Shown here: in pieces, positions 1-8,401 of the stretch | Layout of the letters: the number at the start of each line of letters is the position of its first letter | How positions within the stretch are numbered: the first letter of the stretch is position 1 | Assembly: GCA_903910445.1 (NCBI GenBank) | Contig: CAIVZR010000106.1 | Coordinates: 1 to 39,494, forward strand | Reading direction: 5' to 3' | Length of the DNA stretch: 39,494 bases | Source: an uncultured Bacteroidota bacterium | GTDB taxonomy: Bacteria > Bacteroidota > Bacteroidia > UKL13-3 | Notes under the pieces: model-generated | The model's database searches: none | Told to the model about the DNA's origin: nothing | Seen by the model: the letters and a program-made list of their open reading frames with translations, nothing else | Position numbers and translations under genes: made by a program

Positions 1-1
1 A

Positions 2-112
2 TTAAGCGCTTCCATGTTTGATAAAACTCATTTAAAAGACCTTTTGCAAAGCCCTATCTGTCAGGATGTCAAAGAACAAAACAGCGAACAGTTAAAAATG
101 GACCTAAATTAA
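2..112 (+). mobile_element. possible C-terminal scar of a transposase gene at the window edge
   Basis: A reading frame is open from the window edge and stops with TAA at 110-112. It is followed at once by AACCGGACACTAGTG (111-125), which reads in reverse as CACTAGTGTCCGGTT and looks like an insertion-sequence end. The visible peptide (DKTHLKDLL, then DVKEQNSEQL) is reminiscent of the C-termini of IS4-type transposases in Bacteroidota, but this is recollection of style and not a match I can verify. The rest of the element would lie outside the window. It could equally be chance open frame. Confidence 0.25.
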
Positions 113-212
113 CCGGACACTAGTGATCACAAATGTAGATTTATTTTGAATTAGAGGAAAATAGAATAATGTTAAATGTGCGATTGTTTTATTATTCAAC
201 TATCCCTTTTTA

Positions 213-241
213 TTTGTTCTGAAATCATAATCGTATACTTG
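213..241 (+). promoter_or_regulatory. near-consensus Bacteroidota promoter for the TlpA-like gene
   Basis: TTTG at 213-216, a 17-bp spacer and TATACTTG at 234-241, one mismatch from TAnnTTTG. The start codon follows 22 nt later. The spacer is slightly short, so the call is tentative. Confidence 0.35.
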
Positions 242-263
242 TAATAGTTATAAAATAAGTAAT

Positions 264-1712
264 ATGAACAAAATATATCTTTTAATTACTGGACTACTAC
301 TAATTCAACCATCTTATAGTAAAACTACCTATATCGGTGGGCATTTTGATAAATCAACCTCAAAAACGATTACAATTCAATATTATGCTTCTATTATAAA
401 TATGATCGAAAGTCGGACTACGAAGCAGGAATTACCTTTAGACAGTTTTAATAATTTCCGGTTTGAAATTGAAACTGATATCCCTATTAAATTCCATTTG
501 ATTAACGGTGAGAATTGGCTTTTTATTAATAAATATGCCGCTCCCGGAGATAGCCTCTGGTTTGAGGTTCAGAACGGAAATGTAACGGAAGTAAATGGTA
601 ATTGTGAAGATTGTATTGGATTTATGTTCGAATGGGAGGATAAATTTTTGAGTGGAAAAGCGGTAAACGAAGAGTTTAATTCGAGTGCCAGACGACTAGA
701 GCCAAAGGAATATGTTGAATACTGGAATAAACGAAGAACGGATCAGCTAAATTATTTTTATGATTTCTTTAAAGATAAAGCTATGCCTGCTTTGTTTAAA
801 GAAGTGATGGAAGATGAAATTAATTATTCATACGCTGTTGAAATACTTCAGTATTCCAGAAAAAATGTAAAATCATCTAATCGTTTAGAGGATTCTGTCT
901 TTTTGAAATTCTTAGAGTTTATCCCGGTTGATAATCCAAATGCACTCACTCATGGTACTTATCTCCATTTTTTACGAGAGCTGCCTGCGAATATTTATTT
1001 CGCAATGACCTCCGACCCAAGAATTAGTAACTCAGATAAAAGTTACCTATGGCAGAACCAAATACATATCAGGGATTCTATAGCAAAAAAATACTTTTCA
1101 GGTAAGATATATGAATATGCCTTGTATCAGATTCTTTATGAACAAATTCGGACTGCTGGAAGCATGAAGGGGCAATCGTATTTTGAATCATTTTATCATA
1201 GTACAGATAGCATTATTACACAATTCGGTTCCAGTTTTGCTGATCGTAGCTTGTATGAAAGAGTTAGCAAAAAATTCCATGAAATAAAGGATACTTTGAA
1301 AGCTGCAACTGACTTTGTTTTAAAAGATATTCATGGAAAACAAGTACGGTTGTCGGATTTCAAAGGGAAGGTAGTTTATCTCGATTTTTGGGCTACCAAT
1401 TGTGCTCCTTGCGTTGCGGAAATTCCCGACGCTAAAAAACTAAGTGAACGATTTAAAGGGAAAGATGTGGTATTTATTTATGTATCGCTTGACCATTCAA
1501 CTGAAAAGTTAAAGCAATTTCTAAACACCAATTCATTTAAAGGAATTCACCTTATTGCCCCTCAGGGTTTTGCCTCCGATATTGCAAATCTCTATGAAAT
1601 TAATGCGATACCTCATTATTTTTTAATTGACAAGGCTGGTAATATTGTGAATGCGGATGCACCAAGACCCAGCTCCAATCCAGATGAGATTATTGAAAAG
1701 CTATTAAAATAG
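264..1712 (+). CDS. exported TlpA-family thiol-disulfide oxidoreductase
   Basis: A 482-residue protein with a signal peptide (about residues 1-19, ending near SYSK), a long N-terminal region of roughly 300 residues that I do not recognise, and a C-terminal thioredoxin fold of the TlpA/AhpC-TSA type from about residue 350. The active site is WATNCAPC with Cys380 and Cys383, and the cis-proline is at about residue 450 (AIPHYF). Proteins of this layout act in the periplasm or at the outer membrane, passing electrons to disulfide-containing or haem-maturation substrates; the actual partner is not visible here. The gene stands alone between the window edge and convergent gldB. The ATG at 264 fits the signal peptide. 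Confidence in the fold is high, in the role moderate. Confidence 0.88.
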   Translation: MNKIYLLITGLLLIQPSYSKTTYIGGHFDKSTSKTITIQYYASIINMIESRTTKQELPLDSFNNFRFEIETDIPIKFHLINGENWLFINKYAAPGDSLWFEVQNGNVTEVNGNCEDCIGFMFEWEDKFLSGKAVNEEFNSSARRLEPKEYVEYWNKRRTDQLNYFYDFFKDKAMPALFKEVMEDEINYSYAVEILQYSRKNVKSSNRLEDSVFLKFLEFIPVDNPNALTHGTYLHFLRELPANIYFAMTSDPRISNSDKSYLWQNQIHIRDSIAKKYFSGKIYEYALYQILYEQIRTAGSMKGQSYFESFYHSTDSIITQFGSSFADRSLYERVSKKFHEIKDTLKAATDFVLKDIHGKQVRLSDFKGKVVYLDFWATNCAPCVAEIPDAKKLSERFKGKDVVFIYVSLDHSTEKLKQFLNTNSFKGIHLIAPQGFASDIANLYEINAIPHYFLIDKAGNIVNADAPRPSSNPDEIIEKLLK

Positions 1713-1809
1713 CTTATTCTAAATATTAAATTTAGGGATTGCAAATAGTTTTGAATTTGCTCACCAAAAACGAATACCGAGGCTTTAGCAAAAGCGAAAA
1801 TTGAAAACT

Positions 1810-2841
1810 TTATTTCGGTCGATAACCCGATTCTTTATAGATTTTCATTAAATCTTTTTCGTTCATCAATTCGGATAAGGTGATATTGGAATGGGTTTCC
1901 ATATACTTCTTTACAATTTGCCATCCCAGCCACTCTCCTACTCGTGGCGGTGAATCGCGGCTTACATCCGGGGCATTGGTAAAAGGGCCATCGGTGAAAT
2001 ATTTCTCGTTTTCAAAGGCATTTTTACTGAATAACACTTTTCTGTTTACGAGGTCAATCCACATTTCTTTCTCTACTGATTTCATCCAGTTGAGTTTTTC
2101 CGAACTGTATTGTATCTTAATGGTATCGGGCATTTCAGGGCATAGGGCATCCATCATATAATATATTTTTCCTTGTTGCAACGCATGTTCAATAAATACG
2201 GGGCTGGGTACCAAATCGAAATGTTGTTCAATAAAGGCGCGCATCGCATTCCTAACCAAGTATGCCCTATCAAGCTTATCAATAAAGTATTGAGCAAACT
2301 CTAAACGCGAATCGGTATAGTACAAAAAGTCTTTACCAAAATACATATCCAAACCAATACCAACATAATCTTGTCCGGCAACATTTTGAAAATCGAAAGT
2401 AGAAACAAAGGCAATGAACTTTGGGATACTATCATTTTTAAAATGATATTTAAAATGCTTCATGGCATCATTGAGCCCGTCCTGAATGAATTTTGTATCG
2501 CTAAAAATATATTGTGTGGTATCGTATATTTCATGGCTGCCAATAAATTCAAGCATTTGGGCAGTGCATAATGGATCTGACTCCGTAGGAACAAATTGAC
2601 GAATTTGCTGTACGTAGTCATTATAAAACACAGGATATTTCGCTTTCAGATTTTTAATATCCTCTGTGGTCTTGCAGCGATACATTTCCTGATCGAATCG
2701 AAGTAATGGGGCTTGCACCTCAATATCCTTCACATTTATATCTAACTTATCGCTGCCGCATCCTTTATTGCAACTCACCATAAAAGTGAGGAAACTAATA
2801 AATAAAAGAATTTGTACTTTTTTTATGATATTTGCTTTCAT
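1810..2841 (-). CDS. gldB: gliding motility lipoprotein GldB
   Basis: A 343-residue lipoprotein resembling GldB of Flavobacterium johnsoniae, a protein required for gliding and part of the gliding/T9SS gene set. A longer frame begins with TTG at 2853, but the ATG at 2841 directly opens a type II signal sequence (KANIIKKVQILLF, then a lipobox ending VSC near residue 24), so I choose 2841. The body carries the family pattern RFDQEMYRC, AKYPVFYNDYV and GIGLDMYFGKD. Gene gldC, often beside gldB, is not seen. The gene is divergent from the PorT-like gene, with only 26 bp between the start codons; TAATTTTG at 2858-2851 is a plausible -7 box, which would give a very short leader. Confidence 0.85.
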   Translation of the reverse strand: MKANIIKKVQILLFISFLTFMVSCNKGCGSDKLDINVKDIEVQAPLLRFDQEMYRCKTTEDIKNLKAKYPVFYNDYVQQIRQFVPTESDPLCTAQMLEFIGSHEIYDTTQYIFSDTKFIQDGLNDAMKHFKYHFKNDSIPKFIAFVSTFDFQNVAGQDYVGIGLDMYFGKDFLYYTDSRLEFAQYFIDKLDRAYLVRNAMRAFIEQHFDLVPSPVFIEHALQQGKIYYMMDALCPEMPDTIKIQYSSEKLNWMKSVEKEMWIDLVNRKVLFSKNAFENEKYFTDGPFTNAPDVSRDSPPRVGEWLGWQIVKKYMETHSNITLSELMNEKDLMKIYKESGYRPK

Positions 2842-2850
2842 ATTAAAATT

Positions 2851-2858
2851 CAAAATTA
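2851..2858 (-). promoter_or_regulatory. -7 box (TAATTTTG) for gldB
   Basis: The reverse strand reads TAATTTTG, a match to TAnnTTTG, ending 9 nt before the ATG at 2841. No clear -33 TTTG is visible in the expected place, which would lie inside the divergent gene. Confidence 0.4.
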
Positions 2859-2867
2859 GTTATAAAA

Positions 2868-3587
2868 ATGAAAAGATTGATCCTTTTATCAACGATACTA
2901 TCGTTAGTTTATTTTACCAACGCCCAAACGACTGCCTCAACAGGCGATGCAAGTGCAGAAAACAAGGTACGGTTGGGGCTGCATTTCACTCCAACAGTAG
3001 GCTTTGCTAAAAGTGATAAGACCGCAATTGCAAATGGTGGTGCTCGTTTAGGATATAATTGGGGATTGGTTGTAGATTCTAAATTAGCCGACAACTACTA
3101 TTTTTCTACTGGAATTAACCTAGTGAACTCTCCAATTAAAATTACTTTCGTAGATACTTTAAGAGATACTTCATCCACTTCCACCTTCTCCACCAATAAT
3201 GTTGAATTGAAATACAAACTTCAATATTTGGGTATACCCTTAACTTTGAAAATGAAGACTAAGGAAGTGAACTACATGAAATATTACGGTCAGATTGGCC
3301 TTGAGCCACAGTTTAATATAGGCAAAAGTATCAATGCTGATAAAGGACGTTATGCAGGAAAAGAATATTTTACGCCTGCACAAATGGTTTTTTCAAACTT
3401 CAATGAAGATATCAGTTTCATAAGAATGGCTTTTGTAGTTGGTGGTGGGGTAGAATATTCTTTAGGTGGAAAAACTGCCTTGGTTGGTGGACTCACCTAT
3501 AACGGTGGATTCTCAGACATCAATAAAGACAAAGGTTCTAAGATTACCAACAATTATGTAACTCTTAATTTAGGAATTTTATTCTAA
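2868..3587 (+). CDS. PorT-family outer-membrane beta-barrel protein
   Basis: A 239-residue protein with a cleavable signal peptide (MKRLILLSTILSLVYFTNAQ) and amphipathic beta strands to the end, finishing in the aromatic residue (LGILF) typical of outer-membrane barrels. Length and layout fit the PorT / OMP_b-brl_2 family (about 200-250 residues). True PorT/SprT is a T9SS component, but the wider family includes many barrels of unknown role, so I do not assign the porT symbol. Its divergence from gldB makes a gliding or secretion role attractive but this is inference. A strong terminator follows at 3610-3640. Confidence 0.78.
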   Translation: MKRLILLSTILSLVYFTNAQTTASTGDASAENKVRLGLHFTPTVGFAKSDKTAIANGGARLGYNWGLVVDSKLADNYYFSTGINLVNSPIKITFVDTLRDTSSTSTFSTNNVELKYKLQYLGIPLTLKMKTKEVNYMKYYGQIGLEPQFNIGKSINADKGRYAGKEYFTPAQMVFSNFNEDISFIRMAFVVGGGVEYSLGGKTALVGGLTYNGGFSDINKDKGSKITNNYVTLNLGILF

Positions 3588-3609
3588 GCTGAATAGCTAA
3601 AATATAAAA

Positions 3610-3640
3610 GCATCTTTCTTAAAAGGAAGGTGCTTTTTTT
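3610..3640 (+). terminator. rho-independent terminator after the PorT-like gene
   Basis: Stem GCATCTTTC (3610-3618) pairs with GGAAGGTGC (3625-3633) including two G-U pairs, with a TTAAAA loop and a run of seven T. It abuts the stop codon of the convergent mtaB gene. Confidence 0.85.
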
Positions 3641-4946
3641 ATGCAATCACTTCTGATAATATTTGAGCAGAAACGGTGAGGTCGTCATTCAAATCCATAA
3701 TTTGAATTTCATTCAAAGTATTTATACGTTGCTCATTAAAGGCAGTTTTTACTTTGATATAGTTGCGGGTGAAGCCATGCATTACACCATGATCATGATC
3801 GGCTTCCCATAATACCTGATGTGTAGTATTCAGATGTTGCTCATAAAACTCACGTTTCTTTTTATCGCTTAAAATACGAAGCATGGCATTGCGTTCGAAA
3901 CGATCGCGATCGAGCACCCGTCCAGGCATGGCCGCAGCCAGGGTATTGGGGCGTTCACTATAGGTAAATACATGCAAATAAGAAATATCGAGTCCGCTGA
4001 TAAATTGATAAGACTCCATAAAGTCGTCGTACGTTTCTCCTGGCGAACCAACAATAACATCAACGCCAATACAGCAATGCGGCATCACCGATTTTATTTT
4101 GGCTACCCTGCTTGTATATACATCGCGAAGGTAACGGCGGCGCATGAGCTTTAAAACCTTATCACTGCCGCTTTGTAAAGGGATATGAAAATGCGGCACA
4201 AAGCGTTTCGATTGCGCTACAAAATCGATAATTTCATCGGTTAATAAATTGGGTTCTATTGAAGATATTCTGAATCGGGAAATACCATCAATCTCATCCA
4301 AGGCATGAATCAAATCGAGAAATGATTCACCAGTATCATTGCCAAAGTCGCCAGTATTTACCCCTGTAATTACAATTTCATTCACTCCTTGTAAGGCAAT
4401 CGTCTGGGCTTGTTCAATGATTTGAGAGATGCTGGCACTTCTGCTTTTGCCACGTGCCAATGGAATGGTGCAATACGAACAGCTATAATCGCAACCATCC
4501 TGAATTTTCAAAAAAGTACGGGTACGATCGCCAAAGGAATGTGCTGGCATGAAATCGTTTACATCATTGATATCGCAACTATATACTGCACCTTTCTCAA
4601 GTTTGATGAGGTTATTGAGATGGTGTTCCAAATTAAATTTTTCGGCAGCACCCAATACCACATCCACCCCGGGGATATCGGCAATTTCCTGTGGTTTGAG
4701 TTGTGCGTAGCAACCCACCACCGCGATATAGGCATTGGGGTTATAACTCAATGCCTCTTTCACCACGCGTTTGCATTTTTTATCCGCATGTTCGGTTACC
4801 GAGCAGGTATTGATAACATATACATCTGCTCCCGAATCAAACTCCGCTTTCACGAATCCAGCATCATTCATTTTTCGTTGAATAGATGAGGTTTCCGAAA
4901 AGTTGAGCTTACATCCTAAGGTATAAAATGCGACACTTTTTTGCAT
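3639..4946 (-). CDS. mtaB: tRNA t6A37 C2-methylthiotransferase (MtaB type)
   Basis: A 435-residue radical-SAM enzyme of the MiaB/MtaB group, which adds a methylthio group to N6-threonylcarbamoyladenosine at position 37 of tRNAs. The N-terminal UPF0004 domain shows the three cluster cysteines (TLGCKLN, NTCSVTE, VVGCYAQ). The radical-SAM motif Cx3Cx2C is in DGCDYSCSYCTIP near residue 150, followed by the IEP segment. A C-terminal TRAM-like tail is present. The length fits MtaB (about 430-440) and the first residues QKSVAFYTLGCKLN fit this subfamily rather than MiaB. A -7 box TATCTTCG sits only 7 nt before the ATG, so the mRNA may be nearly leaderless. Confidence 0.92.
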   Translation of the reverse strand: MQKSVAFYTLGCKLNFSETSSIQRKMNDAGFVKAEFDSGADVYVINTCSVTEHADKKCKRVVKEALSYNPNAYIAVVGCYAQLKPQEIADIPGVDVVLGAAEKFNLEHHLNNLIKLEKGAVYSCDINDVNDFMPAHSFGDRTRTFLKIQDGCDYSCSYCTIPLARGKSRSASISQIIEQAQTIALQGVNEIVITGVNTGDFGNDTGESFLDLIHALDEIDGISRFRISSIEPNLLTDEIIDFVAQSKRFVPHFHIPLQSGSDKVLKLMRRRYLRDVYTSRVAKIKSVMPHCCIGVDVIVGSPGETYDDFMESYQFISGLDISYLHVFTYSERPNTLAAAMPGRVLDRDRFERNAMLRILSDKKKREFYEQHLNTTHQVLWEADHDHGVMHGFTRNYIKVKTAFNEQRINTLNEIQIMDLNDDLTVSAQILSEVIA

Positions 4947-4953
4947 GGGAGCG

Positions 4954-4961
4954 CGAAGATA
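4954..4961 (-). promoter_or_regulatory. -7 box (TATCTTCG) for mtaB
   Basis: The reverse strand reads TATCTTCG CGCTCCC ATG. The box ends 7 nt before the start codon, which suggests transcription begins at or just before the ATG. No TTTG is seen upstream at the usual distance. Confidence 0.45.
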
Positions 4962-5246
4962 AGAAAAATGGAGGGGAATGGTGGTGCGGCGGTGATTAGT
5001 GATTGGTAAATAGTGAATACAGGATTGGTTGAGATATTAGAGCTAATTATCTAACATCATACTATTTATTCTATGAAGAAGATGAAACACTGAGAAATTG
5101 GGAAGCATTCACATTTTGATGCGTTTTGAAATTATTTTTTTGAATAATTGTAAAAAAACTATCAAGTATTCCCAACCCTTTCTCAAACGGAATGGTTGAA
5201 CAAAATAGTCGTGTTTCGTCGAAAAAAATCACATGAGAATTGAATT

Positions 5247-5292
5247 AACTACAAAGTAGTTCAACAATAATAGCCATAGGTGAAACCTATGG
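5247..5292 (+). repeat. hairpin module, copy 1 (two 3-nt-loop hairpins joined by a linker)
   Basis: AACTAC-AAA-GTAGTT (5247-5261), linker CAACAATAATAG (5262-5273), then CCATAGGT-GAA-ACCTATGG (5274-5292). Both hairpins have perfect stems and 3-nt loops. The same module occurs inverted at 5436-5482. Confidence 0.85.
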
Positions 5293-5310
5293 AAAATTGA
5301 TGTTCTGTAT

Positions 5311-5331
5311 TTCAACCCCAAAGGGGTTGAA
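5311..5331. repeat. isolated 9-bp hairpin between the two modules
   Basis: TTCAACCCC-AAA-GGGGTTGAA is a perfect 9-bp stem with a 3-nt loop. A related but imperfect hairpin (GAACC..CTTCC..GGTTC) lies at 5399-5415. Confidence 0.8.
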
Positions 5332-5435
5332 CAAATTCAATCTAAATATTCCAGTTTTCCTTCCATTATTGAAATGTAATTTTATTTAAGAAAATGTTGA
5401 ACCCTTCCAAGGTTCTTTCTTGGGGGCATTGTTAA

Positions 5436-5482
5436 CCATAGGTTTCACCTATGGCTATTATTGTTCAACTGCTTCGCAGTTG
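5436..5482 (-). repeat. hairpin module, copy 2, inverted
   Basis: Read on the minus strand: CAACTGC-GAA-GCAGTTG (5482-5466), linker AACAATAATAG, then CCATAGGT-GAA-ACCTATGG (5454-5436). Relative to copy 1, one base pair in the first stem is changed on both sides (A-T to G-C), so pairing is kept. The GC-GAA-GC core is the sequence known to form an unusually stable DNA mini-hairpin. Confidence 0.85.
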
Positions 5483-5566
5483 GGAAGCTATTTCAATACA
5501 TCAGGTTGAAGAACAGGAAGAACCATGAACTGGATTGATTCGGATTAAATTTTGGCATAATTTCTT

Positions 5567-5574
5567 TAAATTCG
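5567..5574 (+). promoter_or_regulatory. -7 box (TAAATTCG) for the cysteine desulfurase gene
   Basis: TAAATTCG ends 4 nt before the ATG at 5579, so the transcript is probably leaderless. A TTTG at 5551-5554 is too close to be the usual -33 element. Confidence 0.4.
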
Positions 5575-5578
5575 CGGC

Positions 5579-6712
5579 ATGCGTGTATATTTTGATAATG
5601 CGGCAACGAGCCCTTTAGCACCAGAGGTTATTGAGGTAATGTTGGCAATGATGAAAAACCAATTTGGGAATCCTTCTTCTATTCATAAACATGGTAGAGA
5701 AGTGAAGACTGAAATTGAAAAAGCGCGTAAAACCATTGCACATTTTTTAAATTGCAGCCCAGGTGAAATATTCTTTACCAGTGGAGGTACGGAAGCCGAT
5801 AATATGGCATTGCGTTGCAGTGTCGACGATTTACATGTGAAGCATGCCATCACCTCTCCTATTGAGCACCATGCGGTATTGCATACACTGCAGGAATTAG
5901 CACAGAAGGGCAAAATTACCTTGTCGCTTGTAAATGTATTGCCATCAGGACATATCGATTTAGATGATTTAGAATCATTATTGAAAGCACACCCGGGTAG
6001 CTTGGTATCGTTGATGCATGCCAATAATGAAATTGGAAATATATTGGATATCGATCGTGTATCTGAATTGTGCCAACAGTACCAAGGTATTTTTCATAGC
6101 GATACCGTTCAAACTATTGGGCATTACCGAATTGATTTAAAGAAAACCAAAGTGCATTTTATCGCCTGTGCTGGACATAAGTTCAATGGTCCTAAGGGGA
6201 TAGGGTTCATCTATATTAACAGTGATTTGAAAATTCATCCATTTATTACTGGAGGTGCACAAGAGCGCAATATGCGTGGGGGTACCGAAAATGTTTACGG
6301 TATTGTAGGATTGGCAAAAGCGATAGCACTTGCCGATCAAGAGATGGAAGCACAACAAGAATATATCAGCGGTTTGAAACAATACATGCTCACCCAATTG
6401 AAATCTAATTTCCCTGAAATTCGATTTAATGGCGATGCCGAAGGACGCAGCTCATACTTAGTACTTAATGTATGCTTCCCGCCATCCCCAGTGAGTGAGA
6501 TGATGTTATTCAAACTAGATATCGAAGGCATCAGTGCCAGTGGTGGTAGTGCTTGTAGCAGTGGCAGCGATATTGGTAGTCATGTTTTAGGTGCGTTGAA
6601 TGTGCCCGAATCATGCAGTAATGTTCGTTTTAGTTTTGGCAAGCACAATACCAAAGAAGAGATTGATTTCGTGATAGAAAAGTTGAAAGCGATGTTAGCT
6701 CCTACCAACTAA
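5579..6712 (+). CDS. cysteine desulfurase (IscS/NifS family)
   Basis: A 377-residue class V PLP enzyme that removes sulfur from cysteine as a persulfide for Fe-S clusters or thionucleosides. The N-terminus VYFDNAATSPLAPEV, the TSGGTEADNMA segment, the PLP lysine in AGHKFNGPKG (about Lys201), the RGGTEN motif and the catalytic cysteine in GGSACSSGSDIGSH (about Cys325) are all present. The short length and CSSGS loop fit class I (IscS/NifS) proteins. It stands alone without iscU or suf genes. It ends 1 bp from the stop codon of the convergent M28 peptidase gene. Which of the IscS, NifS or tRNA-sulfur roles applies cannot be decided here. Confidence 0.93.
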   Translation: MRVYFDNAATSPLAPEVIEVMLAMMKNQFGNPSSIHKHGREVKTEIEKARKTIAHFLNCSPGEIFFTSGGTEADNMALRCSVDDLHVKHAITSPIEHHAVLHTLQELAQKGKITLSLVNVLPSGHIDLDDLESLLKAHPGSLVSLMHANNEIGNILDIDRVSELCQQYQGIFHSDTVQTIGHYRIDLKKTKVHFIACAGHKFNGPKGIGFIYINSDLKIHPFITGGAQERNMRGGTENVYGIVGLAKAIALADQEMEAQQEYISGLKQYMLTQLKSNFPEIRFNGDAEGRSSYLVLNVCFPPSPVSEMMLFKLDIEGISASGGSACSSGSDIGSHVLGALNVPESCSNVRFSFGKHNTKEEIDFVIEKLKAMLAPTN

Positions 6713-6713
6713 T

Positions 6714-8075
6714 TTACATACCGTATTTATCAACTAGGTAGATGATAGAAGCAATTCCAGCAGCACCTAATTCCAATTCTCTTTTATTTACGCCTTCAAA
6801 TACATCGGTAGCTGCATGATGAAAGTCGAAGTAGCGTTGTGAGTCCGGTGTAAGACTCATCATCACACAACCTAAGTCTCTTAATGGGCCAATATCAGAG
6901 CCTCCTCCCCCATCTCTAAATTCCTGCATATGGTAAGGCTTAAACAAATTCGCGTATCCTAAAAACTTATTCAAGGTATCGCCCGTGGCATCCATCGCAA
7001 AGCCACGTGGAGTAAATCCGCCTTCATCGCTTTCTAAGGCAAACAAATGTTTTTCATTATTCGCTTTGGCCACGGCGGCATACTTCACACCACCTCTCAA
7101 ACCATTTTCTTCGTTCATAAAGAATACTACTCGAATGGTATGTTTTGGTTTTATTCCCAATTGTTTCATGAGTCGCAATGCCTCCAGCGATTGCACCACC
7201 CCCGCTCCATCGTCGTGGGCACCTTCGGCCATATCCCAGGCATCGAGGTGACCACCAATAACGATGATTTGATCTGGATGTTCGTATCCTCTAATTTCAC
7301 AAATTACATTATGTGATAAGGTATCGGGAAACCACTGGCATGACATGGCAAGAGAGAAATTTAGCGCGGGGTTGCGTTTCAAATCTTTGCTCAACATCTC
7401 CGCATCTTGTGTACTAATGGCACAGGCAGGAATTTTAGTTACCGAATCGGTATATCGCATCATGGCGCCTGTATGCGGAAAAGGATTGATACCCACACTC
7501 ATGGTGCGTACAATAACACCCACGGCACCCATATAGGAAGCCTCGTTGGCGCCTCGTCCGCGTTGATTTACAGCACCACCATAGGCTTCGAAAGTATTGA
7601 TTTTAGTATCATCCATGGCGCGGTTAAAAAAAACAATCTTGCCTTTCACTTTATCCTTACCTAAAGCTCGGAGTTCGTCGAAAGAATGCACCTCAACAAT
7701 GTTCCCTTTAATATTTCCACCGATGCTGCCTCCCAGAGCGCATACACTTACATTTATACTTGCTTTATTATCGAGCGTATAAGAAGCCTTCTCAGGATTT
7801 CCACGCACCCAATGAGGTACCATTACTTCTTGTTTGTATACGGTATCGAAACCATACGTTTTCATTTTGGCAAAGCTCCATTCAACAGCACCCGCTGCGA
7901 TGGGCGAGCCCGTGAGTCGTTTGCCATATCCTTTGCATAGCTCTCTTAAGTTTTCATGACATTGGCCATGACTCAATTCTTCATTAAATATATTTTGAAT
8001 GGTGACAGAATCGGATTGAGCAGTGGCAACCAAGCCAATAAATAAAAATGACAGAACAAGTAGGAATAATTTCAT
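6714..8075 (-). CDS. exported M28 family metallopeptidase
   Basis: A 453-residue zinc aminopeptidase/carboxypeptidase of family M28, resembling carboxypeptidase Q-like proteins. A longer frame begins with GTG at 8099, but the ATG at 8075 gives a clean signal peptide (MKLFLLVLSFLFIGLVATAQ) and lies 5 nt after a -7 box, so I choose it. A PA-like inserted domain occupies about residues 130-230. Metal ligands are visible in GGHLDAWD, HDDGAG, NEENG, ESDEGG and FHHAATD near the end. It probably digests peptides in the periplasm or outside the cell. It runs tail-to-tail into the cysteine desulfurase gene with a 1-bp gap and no terminator between them. Confidence 0.9.
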   Translation of the reverse strand: MKLFLLVLSFLFIGLVATAQSDSVTIQNIFNEELSHGQCHENLRELCKGYGKRLTGSPIAAGAVEWSFAKMKTYGFDTVYKQEVMVPHWVRGNPEKASYTLDNKASINVSVCALGGSIGGNIKGNIVEVHSFDELRALGKDKVKGKIVFFNRAMDDTKINTFEAYGGAVNQRGRGANEASYMGAVGVIVRTMSVGINPFPHTGAMMRYTDSVTKIPACAISTQDAEMLSKDLKRNPALNFSLAMSCQWFPDTLSHNVICEIRGYEHPDQIIVIGGHLDAWDMAEGAHDDGAGVVQSLEALRLMKQLGIKPKHTIRVVFFMNEENGLRGGVKYAAVAKANNEKHLFALESDEGGFTPRGFAMDATGDTLNKFLGYANLFKPYHMQEFRDGGGGSDIGPLRDLGCVMMSLTPDSQRYFDFHHAATDVFEGVNKRELELGAAGIASIIYLVDKYGM

Positions 8076-8080
8076 AGCTG

Positions 8081-8088
8081 CGAATATA
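8081..8088 (-). promoter_or_regulatory. -7 box (TATATTCG) for the M28 peptidase gene
   Basis: The reverse strand reads TATATTCG CAGCT ATG. It overlaps the upstream alternative GTG-started region, which favours the ATG at 8075 as the true start. Confidence 0.4.
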
Positions 8089-8401
8089 TTTTTTTGCACA
8101 GAGACTTAAGAATTTAAATTAAGGAATTATTAATAAACTAAAGTATAGAATGGCTTCAAATAGGCGCCCTTATTGCAATCGAATAGCGCCTTAAAAAACC
8201 TTCTGTCATTAACTAGAATGAATGTAAATAGAATGTGGAATAAAAGTGATATAAAATGCATGAAAATCAATAGTGTGTTGACGTATCATTGCATAAATAT
8301 AAAAACATAAAAGCAGTAATGAAACCAAACAAAATCCTTAAACCTAATGAATATCTGCCTTTTGGCTATTTTAATAACAAAACAATAAAAACTAATTCGT
8401 C
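8089..8401. other. gene-free divergent region before the histidine phosphatase gene
   Basis: Roughly 310 bp of AT-rich DNA between divergent genes. A 6-bp inverted repeat AGGCGC (8162-8167) and GCGCCT (8186-8191) with an 18-nt loop is the only structure I see. A 32-codon frame at 8319-8417 overlaps the next start codon and is probably not a gene. Confidence 0.5.

Larger units (their letters stand above)
4947..5578. other. 632-bp gene-free region with many short hairpins
   Basis: No convincing coding frame is present on either strand. The left part (4980-5160) is low-complexity AT-rich DNA with no feature I can name. From 5247 to 5482 there are at least six short inverted repeats, described separately. 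TAAATTCG at 5567-5574 is a likely -7 box for the cysteine desulfurase gene that starts at 5579. Confidence 0.7.

Noticed and set aside
1741-1790. Terminator between the TlpA-like gene and gldB
   Set aside because: Two small stems (GCAAAT..ATTTGC and GCTTT..AAAGC) occur but neither is followed by a T-run on either strand.
2868-3587. Naming the barrel gene porT/sprT
   Set aside because: It fits the wide PorT-like barrel family, but many paralogues exist and nothing specific to the T9SS component is visible.
4410-4889. A 159-codon frame on the plus strand across mtaB
   Set aside because: It is antisense to the radical-SAM core and mirrors its codons; no independent evidence.
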